From Aedes albopictus (Eukaryota > Arthropoda > Insecta > Diptera > Culicidae): DNA of 64,000 nt. Shown piece by piece: positions 19,805 to 31,981 of the stretch; the stretch's first letter is position 1; each line of letters opens with the position of its first letter. Location: NCBI RefSeq assembly GCF_035046485.1, contig NC_085137.1, forward strand, positions 132,374,703 through 132,438,702, written 5' to 3'. A program made the translations under genes and the position numbers. The notes beneath the pieces are model-generated. The model was given only the letters and a program-made list of their open reading frames with translations. It did not search any database and was not told the DNA's origin.

Positions 19805-20013
19805 TTAAGGACAAGGTATTTGGAGTACATAGCTCAAATTTTCTAGAGCACCGTTTTTTAGAACCGGTGAACTGGTATGGCTGTAAATGCATCACGCTGA
19901 TTGTTCAGTGGCTGTCATCAGCGTGATGCATTTTGATCCAGATCCGTTCAACGGTTCTAAAAAACGGTGCTCTAGAAAATTTGAGCTATGTACTCCAAAT
20001 ACCTTGTCCTTAA
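19805..20013. mobile_element. TTAA-flanked foldback element with perfect 62-bp arms
   Basis: Arms 19805-19866 and 19952-20013 are perfect reverse complements, both ending in TTAA. A second nested inverted pair (AAATGCATCACGCTGA / TCAGCGTGATGCATTT) lies inside, so nearly the whole element folds. TTAA ends fit piggyBac-type MITEs. No coding capacity. Confidence 0.8.
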
Positions 20014-20099
20014 GTGGACTTAATTTGTCACTTGTGTTTTGTTGAAAGAATATTTTATGGCACGAGAAAGGCACCATCACCGCTAGGTGGATTAATAAG

Positions 20100-21700
20100 G
20101 GTTTTTTCGGTTTCCCATTTGATGTGATTTTAGTGCAAATTTGGCTGGTGCTACGCCATCCGGAAGCAATACGCGTGCGATTTACGGTGTTAGATGCGGC
20201 ATTGGATTACAGGTTCAATTAGTACAAAAGCTGGCAGAAGTGAAAATTAGCCTCTGATTGAGCTGACAGGATAGTAGCACTTCCCGTAAAAGATGCGACA
20301 CTCGCGGAACGGTAAGCCAAGAAATTCAGTGCAAATCAAGTGATATGGAATAATTTGTTTCCATGCATACGGCGAAATGGCATGAGAAGATTGAAGTGAT
20401 ACATTAGTTGACCAGTAAAAAATAAAGAAGAATTGGAATCTGGAAGAATGTGGCGTTCGTGCGTAGGTTTCTATAAATGTGTGTCAAACGAAAAGACAAG
20501 CCTATCGCGTTTTTTTTTCATGGTCATTCTAAAATTTCCGTATCTACTCAATGAATGTTTAAAACAAAAAGTGCTAGTGTAAGAAATCGTATCAATTATT
20601 AAATTATGGATTTGTCCTGCTCAGTGTACGCAGAATGTGGCACCGCAAGCGAAAAATAAGCAACAAAGAAGGCACGGCAACAACGCTTTGTTTTTTTGTT
20701 AGCAGATAATGACAAAATCGCTTCCGAGTTTGTTCACAACAAAAACGGTAGGAATATTTGTCTCGTTCTATTCACATCGTGATTTCCGCATTGTTTTACA
20801 ACTGAAACTCGACTCTGAGGTTTGCAAGAGTCGTGATTTGTCCAAATGCTTATGAATTCGATGATGTGGGTTGAAAATCTCAGCCGAAAAACCGGAATAT
20901 CGGCACACGCACGGCAAGCGATGTTTGTTTTATTGCTCTCATCGCATGACATACGTTTGTTGCGGAGTGGCTTTGTTGCAGACATGCACCGTTTAGGACA
21001 AAGCGTTTGTTTTTCGGCGTGATCCGTTTTTCGTACCCTGGTCCTGCTGAAACAAAAATGCACTATTTATGTTACGCCTGGTATTTCGTTGGATTGGTAA
21101 AGTACCTGTGACACAGACAACAGGCGGAAGTGGTTTATTATGTTTGAAACAGGAAGAAAATTGTGTCGCCAAGAAAAAAAATCTTTACTAGTGAAATAAG
21201 ACAACATTTGTTTACAACATGCGAGGGATTGTTTTTCGTCCGAGTGTTTTATGTTATAGATTTTTCGGTTGGGGTTTTGTTACTGTCCGCAAAGTTGCAA
21301 TTTAGACAAAAATAGTAAACAGTGTATATACATCTAACGCGTGATTCAACGATGACTGAGTGTGTCGAGGTGAAATGCAAGAAAAATTCAAGTGCAATCG
21401 AATCAGTTGACAGATGAACGGTAGCATAAAAAAAGACAGTGCCATCTTGGATGAATTTCGTTTGGGACATGTTCCAAATTACTGAATTCAAGAAACATTG
21501 GAGTAAAAGGTGGTTGAAGCTATGGTGTTGATGGTGATGGATGATCGTGACAGGATGTTGGGATCGACTTCCGGTTGAAATTTGGTGAGATCAGTCTGAT
21601 TTTCATTATATATTATATCTTTCTTTTTAATATATTTTATGACTAAATTTAGAATGCATTTGCGGGGGATAGGTTGTATTTTTTTTTTTGTTTCATTTCA
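20100..21700. other. Unassigned unique-looking DNA
   Basis: About 1.6 kb without a supported gene. It lies inside the 24-bp-bounded segment and could be retroelement 5' UTR. A strong polypyrimidine tract followed by CAG (21672-21702) looks like a 3' splice site, but nothing convincing follows. Confidence 0.3.
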
Positions 21701-21709
21701 GAGAGCGAG

Positions 21710-22072
21710 TAATGGCGCTTAAGCCTAGGCATAAGGGCCAGGACACGGACCAAATACCTGTGTTCCATCCCAGGATGCATAGGACCAAGGGGTGACATTA
21801 ACTTTCTTAGCATCGTCACCCCCATCGATTTTCACGTATTTTACTTTCAAAAAAGCTGAGCGGTTGGTACGAGATGTCCCCACTCAATGGCTTCATTGTA
21901 AAACCAATAACGCTGCACAGTAGGCCTGGCCGCTTTAATGCTTGTAATGCATCTCCGATGTACTGCAAGCATTAATAATGACAAGAAAAATGATAGAATT
22001 AGTCGATTCTATAATTTTCCAGGATTCTTTCAATGAATGGCTGTGTATGTGTAGACTAGACTAGACTAGACT
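21710..22072 (+). repeat. Probable LINE 3' UTR with (CTAGA)n tail
   Basis: GGCATAAGGGCCAGGACACG to the CTAGA repeats directly abuts the right 24-bp duplication. Position and tail suggest the 3' end of a non-LTR retrotransposon. The assignment to a family is not made. Confidence 0.45.
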
Positions 22073-22096
22073 AAAATTTATAATTTGCCATGGTAC

Positions 22097-22620
22097 CGTA
22101 ATCTTTGGGGTAGTTGATCAGCGGGGTGAAGTTGATCACTATGGGATCGACGTCCTTCAACCGCTGAGGACGCTACAATTCGTTTCAAATGGAAGAACTT
22201 TTGAGGTAAATCAATTGTTTGAATATATTCACTAGCGTGCGCAGGGTTCTTGCTTAGGGGGGCACTACAATGATGGTGCAATATATGATCACGGTGCTAA
22301 ATAGAATCAAGGTATTACACGCAATATGAATTCCTAAGAAGGGGTTTCAGCATGCAGTGGTGCTTACATCGCCAAGTACTGGAGAAGGCTTCGGATGGTG
22401 ATGATTTCAAGGCAATGCGAAACTTTAATATGAAGTCATTATCTCGACACTTATAAAATTTTATAAGTGATACGTGGAAAAAATCGAGAAAATTATCAAT
22501 TATACAAAAAAATGTCGTTTTGAAAGAATTTCAATATTGGACAATTAGTGATGTTAGAATCAGAGAAAACTGCACAGATTGAGTCAGAATTCGTAGATAG
22601 AAAATATCGATCGGAATCCT
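22097..22620. other. Unassigned repeat edges
   Basis: Includes TTGAATATATTCACTAGCGTGC (about 22213), also present inverted at about 35892-35920, and a short ATGGTGCA stretch (22262-22290) resembling minisatellite B. No gene seen. Confidence 0.35.
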
Positions 22621-22624
22621 TGTT

Positions 22625-25320
22625 GTAATCTACAGAGATTCCTCCACGGAAACGTGCATGAATTCCTCCAGGAATTCTACCAAAAAATCTTCAAGGAATT
22701 CTTCCAAGAGGCCGCCAAGGATTTTTTCCAGGAACTCCTCCACGGATTCCTTCAGAAAATGCTTAAGGAATTTCTCCCTGAACTCAAGAATTCATCCAGG
22801 AATTCCTCGAGGAATTCTACGAGGAATTTCTCCAGGAAATCCTGCACGGATTCCTCCAAGAACATGTTTTCCAATAATTTCTTCAGCAATTCGTCTAGGG
22901 ATTCAATACTGAATTTCTTCAGATGTTTCTCAAAAAAATCCTCCAGTGATTCATTAAAGAATTTTTTCAGAAACTCATAAAAAAAAATCCTCGAGGAGTT
23001 CCTTCAGACATTCCTCCAGAATGTCCCTAAAGATGCCTCCAGAGATTTCTTCCAGGAATTCCTACACGGATTCCTCCAGAATATGCTAAAAGAGTTTCTC
23101 TCGGAACACTGCCAGGAATTCCTCAAGGAATTTCTCCAGGGAATCCTCCATGGATTCCTCCAAGAAATGCTTCACGAATTTCTTAAGGAATTCCTCCAGG
23201 GATTCATCAGTGTAGTCTTCAGAAATTCATCAAAAAATTTCTCCAGAAATTCCTTCAGAAATTCTTCGAGGTGTTCCTTCAGAAATTCCTCGAGGAGTTC
23301 CTTCAGACATTACTCCAGAAATTTCTCCGGGAAGCCTCATATATTTCTCCACATATTCCTCAAATAATTCCTCCAGTAAATACTCCAAGAATTCCTCCAG
23401 TGATTCCTCCTGAAAATTTGTCTAGGAAAAATATTTTAGGAATGTCTGCCAGAATTCCTTCAATATTTTCTCCACGGCTTCATCCAGGAACTGTTCCACG
23501 GATTCCTCCAGAAAATGCTAAAGGAACTTCTCACGGAACTCTTCCAGGAATTCCTCGAGAAATTCCTCTAGGAAATTCTCTAAGTTGCTTCCAGAGATTT
23601 CTTCCAGGAATTCCTCCACGGATTGCTCCAGAAAATCCTAAAAGAATTTCTCCCGGAACTTTTCCAGAAATTTCTTGAGGAATTCCGCGAGAAATTCCTC
23701 CACGGAATCCTTCAGCAATTTCTCCATAATTTTTTTCCAGGAATTTCTTCAGGAATTACTGCAGGGATTCAATAATGAATTTATTCAAAAAATCTTTAAA
23801 AAATCCTCCAGGAATTCCTTCAGAAATTCCTCCACAAAATTTCTCCAGGAAGCCTAACATATTTTTTCAAAAAATCCTCAAATAATTCCTCCAGTGAATA
23901 CTCCAACAATTCCTCCAAAGATTCCTCCTGATATTTCTCCAATATTTCCTCCACGGATTCCTCCAGAAAATTCTAAAGGAATTTCTCGTGGAACTCTTCC
24001 AGGAATTCCTCAAGAAATTCCTTCAAGGATTCCTCCATGGAATGCTACGGAAAATTATCCAAGAAATTTCCAAGGAATTTCTTCAGGAATTCCTCCATAG
24101 AAATTCTTAAAAAATTCCTCCAGTATTTTTTCAGAAATTTCTCGAGGAAGAAGTTTAGTTAATCCTCCAGGAATTCGTCCAAAAATTCCTCCAGGAATGC
24201 TTCCATGAATTTCTCCAGAAACTCGTCTAGGATTTTCTGCCAGAATTCCTCCAGAGAATCCCGGAACTCTTCCATGAATTCCTCGAGAAATTCCTCCAGG
24301 GAATCCTCCACGGATTTCTCCAGGAATTTCTCCAAAAATTTTTTCCGGGAATTTCTTCAGGAATTCCTGCAGGAATTCCTCCAGGAATTTATTAACTAAT
24401 CTCTTCAGAAATTCCTCCAGAAATTCCTGCGGGTATTCCTTCCGAAATTCATCGAGGAGTTTCCTCCAGAAATTTCTCCAGGAAGCCTCATATATTTCTC
24501 CAGTGTTTCCTCAAATACTTCCTCCAGAAATTCCTCAAGTAAGTACTCAAGAATTCCTCCAATATTTCCTCCAGAAATTCTTCCAAGAATTGCTCCAAAG
24601 ATTCTTCCACAGATTCTTCCAGGAAATTCTCAAGGAATTTCTTTAGGATTTGTTTCAGGGATTCATCCATTAAATTCTTCAGAAATTGCTCAAAAATCCT
24701 TTCAGAAAATCCTTTCAGAAGAGCCTCCTAAAGCAATGTCTTCCAAAACTCTTTCAAGAATTCCTCCAAGAATTCCTCGAGGAATTCCTAGGAATCCTCC
24801 ACGGATTACTCCAAGAATATCTCCATGATTTTTTCCAGGAATTCCTTCAGGAGTTCCTGCAGGAATTCATTAAAGGTTTTCTTCAGAAATTGCTTAATTA
24901 AATTCTCCAGAAATTCCATCAGAAATTCCTTGAGGAGTTCCTTCAGATATTCCTCCAGAAATTTCTCAAGGAAGCCTCATTCCTCCAGAAATTTATCCAG
25001 GAATTTCTTCGGGAATCCCTACTGGAATTCATCCATGAGTTTCTTTAGAAACTCCCAAAAAAAATACTTCAGAAATTCATCAAGGAGTTCCTCCACACAT
25101 TCCTCCAGGGATTCCTCCAGGAAGCCATAAATATTTGTCTAGAAATTCCTTTAAAAATTCCTCCAGGAATGCCTCTAGTTATTCCTCCATGAATTTCTCC
25201 AATAAAATCTTCAAGAATTTCTACAGAAATAACTCTCGGAATGTAAACAGGTATTCCTCCAGGAATTTCCCAGGGATTCCTAAAGGAATTCTTTAGGTGT
25301 TCCTCCAGAAAGTTTGTCAC
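22625..25320. repeat. Minisatellite A, block 2
   Basis: About 2.7 kb of the same 12-bp degenerate unit (TTCCTCCAGGAA), with internal copies of the phrase AGGAAGCCTCATAT.TTTCTCCA at about 23330 and 24480. Those copies show a larger duplication. Frames such as RNSSRNSS and EFLQEFLQ follow from the period and are not genes. Confidence 0.9.
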
Positions 25321-25529
25321 ACGGGGAAAAACCCACTGGCATGAGACAAAAATTGAAAAATTCCTATTTAGAAGAACACGCGCAGAAGTGCTGTTCTACC
25401 AGAAAACAGCCTGAACAGGTTCGCGGCTTGGCTCAAAAGTTTGCTTAACGATTCTAATCCGTGAATCACCAGATGAAAAAAAAAAAGAATATTGAAATTT
25501 TACATGCAAAAACCCTTTTATTTCCCCCC

Positions 25530-25630
25530 CAAATCAACTTAAATCTAAATGGTTGTACTTATTTGCTAGTGTTGTAAATGTGTTGAAGTATATAAGTGTA
25601 TCCCAACGGCGAAGTCATTGGGCCCGGACG
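25530..25630 (-). pseudogene. Coding-like remnant, 3' part, split by the Transib-like element
   Basis: Read on the minus strand across the empty site (this piece plus 29164-29310), one reading frame continues through the target GGACG and ends at a TAA near 25560. It is GC-richer than its surroundings. The family was not recognised, and an upstream frameshift near 29300 suggests a decayed gene or retroelement piece. Confidence 0.35.
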
Positions 25631-28600
25631 CACAATGGGATCATTCTGAAAAAAGACGATCAAAACCTATAAGAGCCGTTAGATGACATTTTAGCATATA
25701 GGTGTCTTTGGAAGATGTGTTCAGAAAAATCTTCTCTATTTTTATGCATATTCACTGTATGGTAAAACGGTAGGGTCAACCCGAGCAAAAAAATATTTTT
25801 TCAAATTAATTTTTTAGAGGGTAGATGTCTTCAGCAAAGTTGTAGAACAAGTAATTTCAAGTATCTTTGCTGAAGACACTATATAGTTTGGACTTCATTT
25901 TTGAGAGAATATATGAAAGTTTAAAAAACAACCTCAAAATCAGTTTTTTGAACTTTTCCATGATTAGGGTATATGTACCATTCCTTGGCCTAATTTGCAA
26001 GCCGCCTTGACAATTTTGACCATAACTCATGAATTAATAGCACTAGAAATAAAATGTTGACCCTATTACACACTCTAGGCAATGCATGTTTCAGCAATCG
26101 GAAGTAAACTAACGTAAATATTCAAGAATTTACTTAATTAAGTTGGAAAGATTCGATGTGATGGTATGCAACGTTGGTCTATGGTACAAAAATTGGCCTA
26201 TTAGTGGATACAACGTTGGCCTATTGCTTTCCATGCACTAGAACCACTAATATCTCATTTTTTCAATATTTCTGCTGAAGTATTATCTCTGTTTGTTCAC
26301 CAGTCTTACTTTTAAAGTACATCTTTGGAGCCAAATTTTCAAAAAACTCTAAATAAATCATTTAAACTAAAGTTCTTTTTAAATTTAGTAACGAAAACAT
26401 CCCAACCCTATTATTGTGTTATATTTTTACAGCCACCGCACACAAAATCTTTTTCCTATTCGTTCTTTCTGGTTCTTATGCAAGAAATGTTGTTGACGTC
26501 TTTTTATCGGTGTTTTTGACGTCACTTTACTGATGGGCCAAGATTTGGGTACATAGTGAAAAAAAATGTCCTCAATATTCGGCCCACATACAATTTGTAA
26601 AATAGTTATTATTCGTTGAAAACAAATACACAAGTTCAAAATAGCGTCTTTGACCGTCACATTAAATGTTCAGTTATTGAAAAGTCAATTCGAAATGTTC
26701 CAGAATCATGCCATTTACTATCATGTGTATAGACTACCCACTAAGCCGAAGAATCATGGCGTCTACAAAAGCTAAACAAAGTGACATTTTCATTCAATTT
26801 TAATGCTCCAAAGGGCTAAAATTGAAACGAAATGTTACTGTTGTTTGGCACACAGCTTTTCCGATATCCAGTTATGCGTGTTTGTTTGAGTTTTTGGTTT
26901 ATTTTGAGATAGGCCGAACGAGGGGACTATGCCAACGAAGCATCCCGATACCCTATATCGTAAAATTTCAACGTGATATGTTCTACAAGTTTGTAGATAC
27001 TACTAGAATACACTATCTTGCTGAAGACACCAACTCTGTAAAATTGAAAATTGCTCCAGTAAACCATTTTTTTTTTAAATTTGTTCACTATTTTCACTAT
27101 TGAATATTTTTTGAATAGGCACTTTTTGGCAGCCGTGCTATCAAAATTTCAATGCTTTATCATGTCCAGAATAGACCAAAAGTGACTTAACAATCGGGTC
27201 TGATAAGGCTCTTTGATTTCTGATGCTATTTTAATAGCCATTTTTCAAAGAAAATATTCACAAATTTCATACAAATCAATTAATACAAATTGAAAACTCA
27301 TGAAAACTTTTCGACATTAATATTTGTTAATCCAAATAGTATTCTTGTTGAAATAGACTACATTTCTAACACTGTGGTTGACTTTACATTGAATATACGA
27401 CACAAAATATCGCCTTTTAAATTTTTAGAAGAGTTTTTAATACCAATTAAAAACTGTGTTTTTTATCTAATTTTTTATTGTAATTCCCAATGCATTTGCT
27501 TATGTTAAATACAAACATTAATCAATCAACTAAAACAATGATAACATTTTTTTTTTTCATTTGCCATGTTAACATTATAACTTCGGTTAAAAAACTAAAA
27601 AGGCGAAAATATAATGAATGCCTCTACAAGTTTTGTGTTGAAAATAAAATAAAACGAGTGAAACATTGTTACATCACATTGAAATAGCCAGTATCTGTTA
27701 GAGATATTCTAGGTTGTAAATCTTACGTCATGATAAAAATTCTTCACAGATATTTTATTGCAATCGGTTATGCTGTTTGATACTCTTTAAAATTTATTTT
27801 TTCCAGTTTTCCAGAACTGCGTCCGTTAGGTCGATTCCTGTCCATAATTTTCAAAATTCCTTCGTCGTAGACATATCACCTTGGTTCATCCCTTGACAAA
27901 TCCGCATCAAGATCACGGCTCGATTATGGATACTTTTCCGGAGGAGCCTTTAGTTTTAAGTTTATATTATAACGATATTTTGAAAAGATAATAAGGTTTT
28001 GTGGATTTCGTAGATGAGGAAATCACTCAAAGAGGCTTTTCCTTCTTTCAAAATTTGTAGTTCAAAATAAATGACACGTACAGTTGAAATAGTCTACATT
28101 TATTTAACTTGTTTTTTATTCAGAATTACTACTTGGATGAGCTAAAAATAATATCGAAAGGTTGTATGAGCCTTGTGAATATTTTCTTTGAAAATTACTA
28201 TTAAAAAAGCTTTAGATATCAAAGTGCCTTATCAGACCCGATTGTTAAGTCAATTTTGGTCTATTCTGGACATAATGAACCATAGAAATTTTGACAGCAC
28301 GGCTGCCAAAAAGTGCCTACTCAAAAAATATTCAATAGTGAGTTTTTAAATCATGTGAAAATTTAAAAAGCGATTTTTTTTGTCGGGTGTTCAATGTAAA
28401 GTCAACCACAGTGTTAGAAATGTAGACTATTTCAACAAGAATTCTGTTTTGATTAACAAATATTAATGTCGGAAAGTTTTCTTGAGTTTTCAGTTTGTAT
28501 TAAATGATTTGTATGAAATTTGTGAATATTTTCTTTGTAAAATGACTATTAAAATAGCATCAGAAATCAAAGTGCCTTATCAGACCCGATTGTTAAGTCA

Positions 28601-29163
28601 CTTTTGGTCTATTCTGGACATGATAAAGCATTGAAATTTTGATAGCACGGCTGCCAAAAAGTGCCTATTCAAAAAATATTCAATAGTGAAAATAGTGAAA
28701 AAATTTCAAGAAAAAATGGTTTACTGGAGCAATTTTCAATTTTACAGAGTTGGTGTCTTCGGCAAGATTGTGTATTCCAGTAGTATCTACAAACTTGTAG
28801 AACATATCACGTTGAAATTTTACGATATAATCATGGAAAAGTTCAAAAAACTGATTTTGAGGTTGTTTTTTAAACTTTCATATATTCTCCCAAAAAATGA
28901 AGTCCAAACTATATAGTGTCTTCAGCAAAGATACTTGAAATTACTTGTTCTACAACTTTGCTGAAGACATCTACCCTCTAAAAAATTATTTTGAAAAAAT
29001 ATTTTTTGCTCGGGTTCACCCTACACTTTTACCATACAGCGAATATGCATAAAAATAGAGAAGATTTTTCTGAACATATCTTCCAAAGGCACTTATATGC
29101 TAAAATGTCATCTAACGGCTCTTAGAGGTTTTGATCGTCTATTTTCAGAATGATCCCACTGTG
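25631..29163. mobile_element. Transib-like non-autonomous element with long inverted repeats
   Basis: 3533 bp. The outer ends are CACAATGGGATCATTCTGA (left) and, mirrored, CACAGTGGGATCATTCTGA (right). GGACG immediately flanks both sides (25626-25630, 29164-29168), a GC-rich 5-bp duplication. Transib transposons are known for CACWATGG ends and GC-rich 5-bp duplications, and their ends resemble the RAG recombination heptamer CACAGTG. The arms are long inverted repeats (left 25631 to about 27440 apart from a nested insertion, right about 28385-29163). The right side carries an extra partial copy (about 28170-28500). No transposase frame is present, so it would depend on one in trans. Confidence 0.75.
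25967..26953. mobile_element. 987-bp TA-flanked element nested in the Transib-like left arm
   Basis: Ends are GGGTAT and ATACCC, with TA on both sides (25965-25966, 26954-26955). The right arm of the host element has the uninterrupted sequence around GATTATATCG, which acts as an empty site and proves the insertion and the TA duplication. Imperfect inward similarity of the ends (TTGGC) is visible. No intact gene inside; small frames are not supported. It resembles Tc1/mariner-type TA elements. Confidence 0.8.
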
Positions 29164-29310
29164 GGACGGTGTCCACCGGAGCTACCCACGTGACGCCACG
29201 GTACGACTGCGGTCCGCACATGCAGTTTGTCGACCTTGGCCTTCACCGGATCTTCCTCGACGACACTTTCGGTGGCATTAACAAATAGGCCTAGGGTGGG
29301 ATCAATGCGT
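29164..29310 (-). pseudogene. Coding-like remnant, 5' part
   Basis: Minus-strand frame with GC-rich third positions, reading DPTLGLFVNATESVVEED and on to VVPWRHVGSS. It stops upstream near 29325, where another frame (EIGKKLDYSEVAKK) takes over, suggesting a frameshift. The matching downstream part lies at 25530-25630. Not recognised. Confidence 0.4.
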
Positions 29311-29329
29311 ATATAAGTTTCTTGGCCAC

Positions 29330-29930
29330 TTCACTATAATCCAACTTCTTACCGATCTCATTTCAAGCACTTTTAAACTACTCCAAGCTACGCATGCTAT
29401 GCATGCAAAGTTCCGATAGAAAAAATGATCTAACAACCCCAGAGGGGACTTAATCTTGTTCACTGCACTTGTTAAAAGAAATACTAATAGGCACAATACT
29501 GTGTTCTTTGGTGCAGCACGTGTCGATCGGAACTGATCGTAGAAAAATTGGTTTAGAGGATTGAACTCAGATCTCATACGGATCGATATTCACCACTGCA
29601 CGATGGAAATGTTGTTCGGCAATTGAGTGGTATCAGTTTTAGTACAAAACGATCGATACTGAGTTCTGTGCTTGAATATCGGGTTTTCAGGTAGCCAGAA
29701 TTCTGAGACCGGCCTAATGGTCTGTTGTCCCACCGCCTAGACAGGTAGTTACTCATTTGAGTGTTTCGCCGATCTACGATCGGCTATCGACGATGGGTTC
29801 TGTGGTTCTGTTGGTAGGTGTTCTGCAGTACAAAATTGAGAACCCCAACATTCTTTTTGGTCTGGGATCATCCATTCCACGGCTTTATGTATAAAAATCT
29901 GTCGCATGCTATTTTGTAGCAGGTGACAAG
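29330..29930. other. Unassigned, possibly retroelement leader
   Basis: About 600 bp upstream (minus strand) of the coding-like remnant. No clear LTR pair was found in the window, so it is left unassigned. Confidence 0.3.
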
Positions 29931-29934
29931 TTCT

Positions 29935-31825
29935 CCAGGTATTTCTCTAGGAAATTCTGCAGGAATGCCTCCATGAATTACTCCAGGAATTCCACCAAAA
30001 ATCCTTTTGATATACTTCCAGGAATTCCTACACGGATTTCTCCAGAAATTTCTGCGAGGATTCTTCTAGGAATTCCTCCTCGAATTTCTCCAGAAAATTC
30101 TAAAGAAATTTTTCCCAGAACTCTTCCAGGAATAACTCCAGGAATTCCTCGAGAAATTCCTCTAGTGATTCCTCCGTTGATTTCTACAGGATTTTTTTCA
30201 GGTTTTTTGTCTGGAGTTTCTCCAGGAATTTCTACAGAAATTTCTCCTGGGATTACTCCAGGAATTCCGCCATGGATTTCTCCAGGATTTTTTTTTTCAG
30301 GAAACTCTTCAGGAATTTCTTCAGGAATTCCTCCAGGAATTCATCAATGAATTTCTTCAGATATTCCTCAAAAATCCCTCCAGAAATTCCTTCAGGAATT
30401 CTTTCAGGAATTCCTCGAGGAGTTCCTTCAATCATTCCTCCAGAAAGCAGCAAATATTTTTACAGAAAATCCACATAGAATTCATCCAGGAATTTCTCTA
30501 GAAATCCTCCAGAAATTCCTCCAGGGAATAATCCTGGGCTGCAAATCGGTGAGTCGATAAGGAGAGCGTTCTTCCAGAGATTCCTCCAGGGATACTTCCA
30601 CAAATTTCTCTAGGATTTCTTCAGAGATTTTTCCCGGAATTTCTCCTGGGATATATCCTGAAATTCGTTCAGGAATTCCTCCTAGGATTACAGCAGGGAT
30701 TTCTTCAGGAACTTACCAAAGCTTGCTGCAGGATTTCCAAAGATTCCTTTAGGGATGCCTCCAGGGATTCCTCCAAGTATTTCTCCTGAAAATCCTCCAG
30801 GAATTCATTCTGGAGTGCCTCCACGGGTTGTTCCAGAAATTCCTCCAAGAAGCCCTCCAGAAATTTCTCCAGAAATTCGTCCATGAAATTTTCCTGAAAT
30901 TCATCCAAGAATTTCTCCACGGACTCCTCCAGATATTCTTCCAATGATTCTTTCAAGAATGACTCCAGGGATTCCCCCACGGATTCTTCCAGGAATGAAT
31001 TCCTACTGGAATTTCTCCACGAATTCTACCATGAATTCTTCCACGGAACTCCTGCAAGAATTTTTCTTATAATTCCTCCAAGGATTCCTCTAGAGATTTC
31101 TCCAGGAATTCTTTCAGGGATTCGTCAATGAACTCCTCCAGGATTTTTTTCTAGAAACTCCTCCAAATGTCCCTTAATAAATTTCTTCAGGGATTCCTCC
31201 AGAATTTTCTCCAGGCATTCTTCCAGAATCCCCTCCAGGAATTTCGCCACGGAAAACTCCAGGCATTCTGCCTAAGATTCCTTCAGAAATGTCTCCAGGG
31301 GTTCCTCCAGAAATTATTCCAGGGATTCCACCAGGGGTTCTTCCATGAAATTCTCCAGGGTTTCTCCCAGGGATTCCTTCAGAGTTTACTTCAGGAATTC
31401 CTCCAGGGGTTCGTCAATGAACCCCACCTGGAATTCCTCCAGGATTTTCTCGAAATATTTTTCCAGAAATTCCTCCATGAATTCTTCTAGGAATTCCTCA
31501 ACGGATTCCCCGAGAATTCCTCTACGGACTCCTCCAGGAAATTCTTCAAGGATTCCTTTAGGAATGTCTACAGGGTTTCCTTATGAAATTCCTCCAGGGA
31601 ATTCCTTTATTTTTTTTCCAGCAATTCCTTTAAAAGTTCCTCCTGGAAATTTTACATGCATTTCTTTAGACTCCTCCAGCAGTTTTTGAGAGTTTCCTTC
31701 AAGAATTCTTTCAAGCCATCCTTTAGTCATGTCCACAGGGAATCCTCCAGAAGGTCCTTCAGGGATTCCTCCTAAAATTCCTTCAGGGATTTCTACTGGA
31801 ATTCCTCGAGGTGGTAGAGTGATTC
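29935..31825. repeat. Minisatellite A, block 3
   Basis: About 1.9 kb of 12-bp AGGAATTCCTCC-type repeats, open in several frames on both strands because of the period. At about 30530-30560 a short unrelated piece (CTGCAAATCGGTGAGTCGATAAGG) interrupts it. It runs directly into minisatellite B. Confidence 0.9.
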
Positions 31826-31981
31826 TCAAAATGATTCATGGAATGCTATTTTGATACGTGAATTACAAAAATGGTATAAAATTCAATTGTGGCGTATAAG
31901 ATGGCTGGATGAACACCTTGATGAGCACATAGAAGGTGCATGGAATTTTAAAAAGATGTGTTATGTGAGTATGATACATTA

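Larger units (their letters stand above)
18344..22072 (+). mobile_element. 3.7-kb insertion bounded by 24-bp target duplication; LINE-like 3' end
   Basis: Perfect 24-bp copies flank this segment (18320-18343, 22073-22096). Its right end is (CTAGA)n (22053-22072), the kind of short tandem tail seen on some insect LINEs. The preceding 350 bp (about 21710-22050) look like a conserved 3' UTR. No intact LINE coding frame is present. The interior holds other elements: a repeat at 18390-18740 starting GCCTTTCTCGTTCACC, a MITE (19044-19203), a LINE-tail fragment, a tRNA-like repeat and a TTAA hairpin. It may be a truncated or chimeric retroposed unit that later collected insertions. Confidence 0.5.

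Noticed and set aside
21672..21715. Splice acceptor and second exon of the gene starting at 16432
   Set aside because: The sequence after the CAG is repeat 3' UTR-like with no sustained frame.
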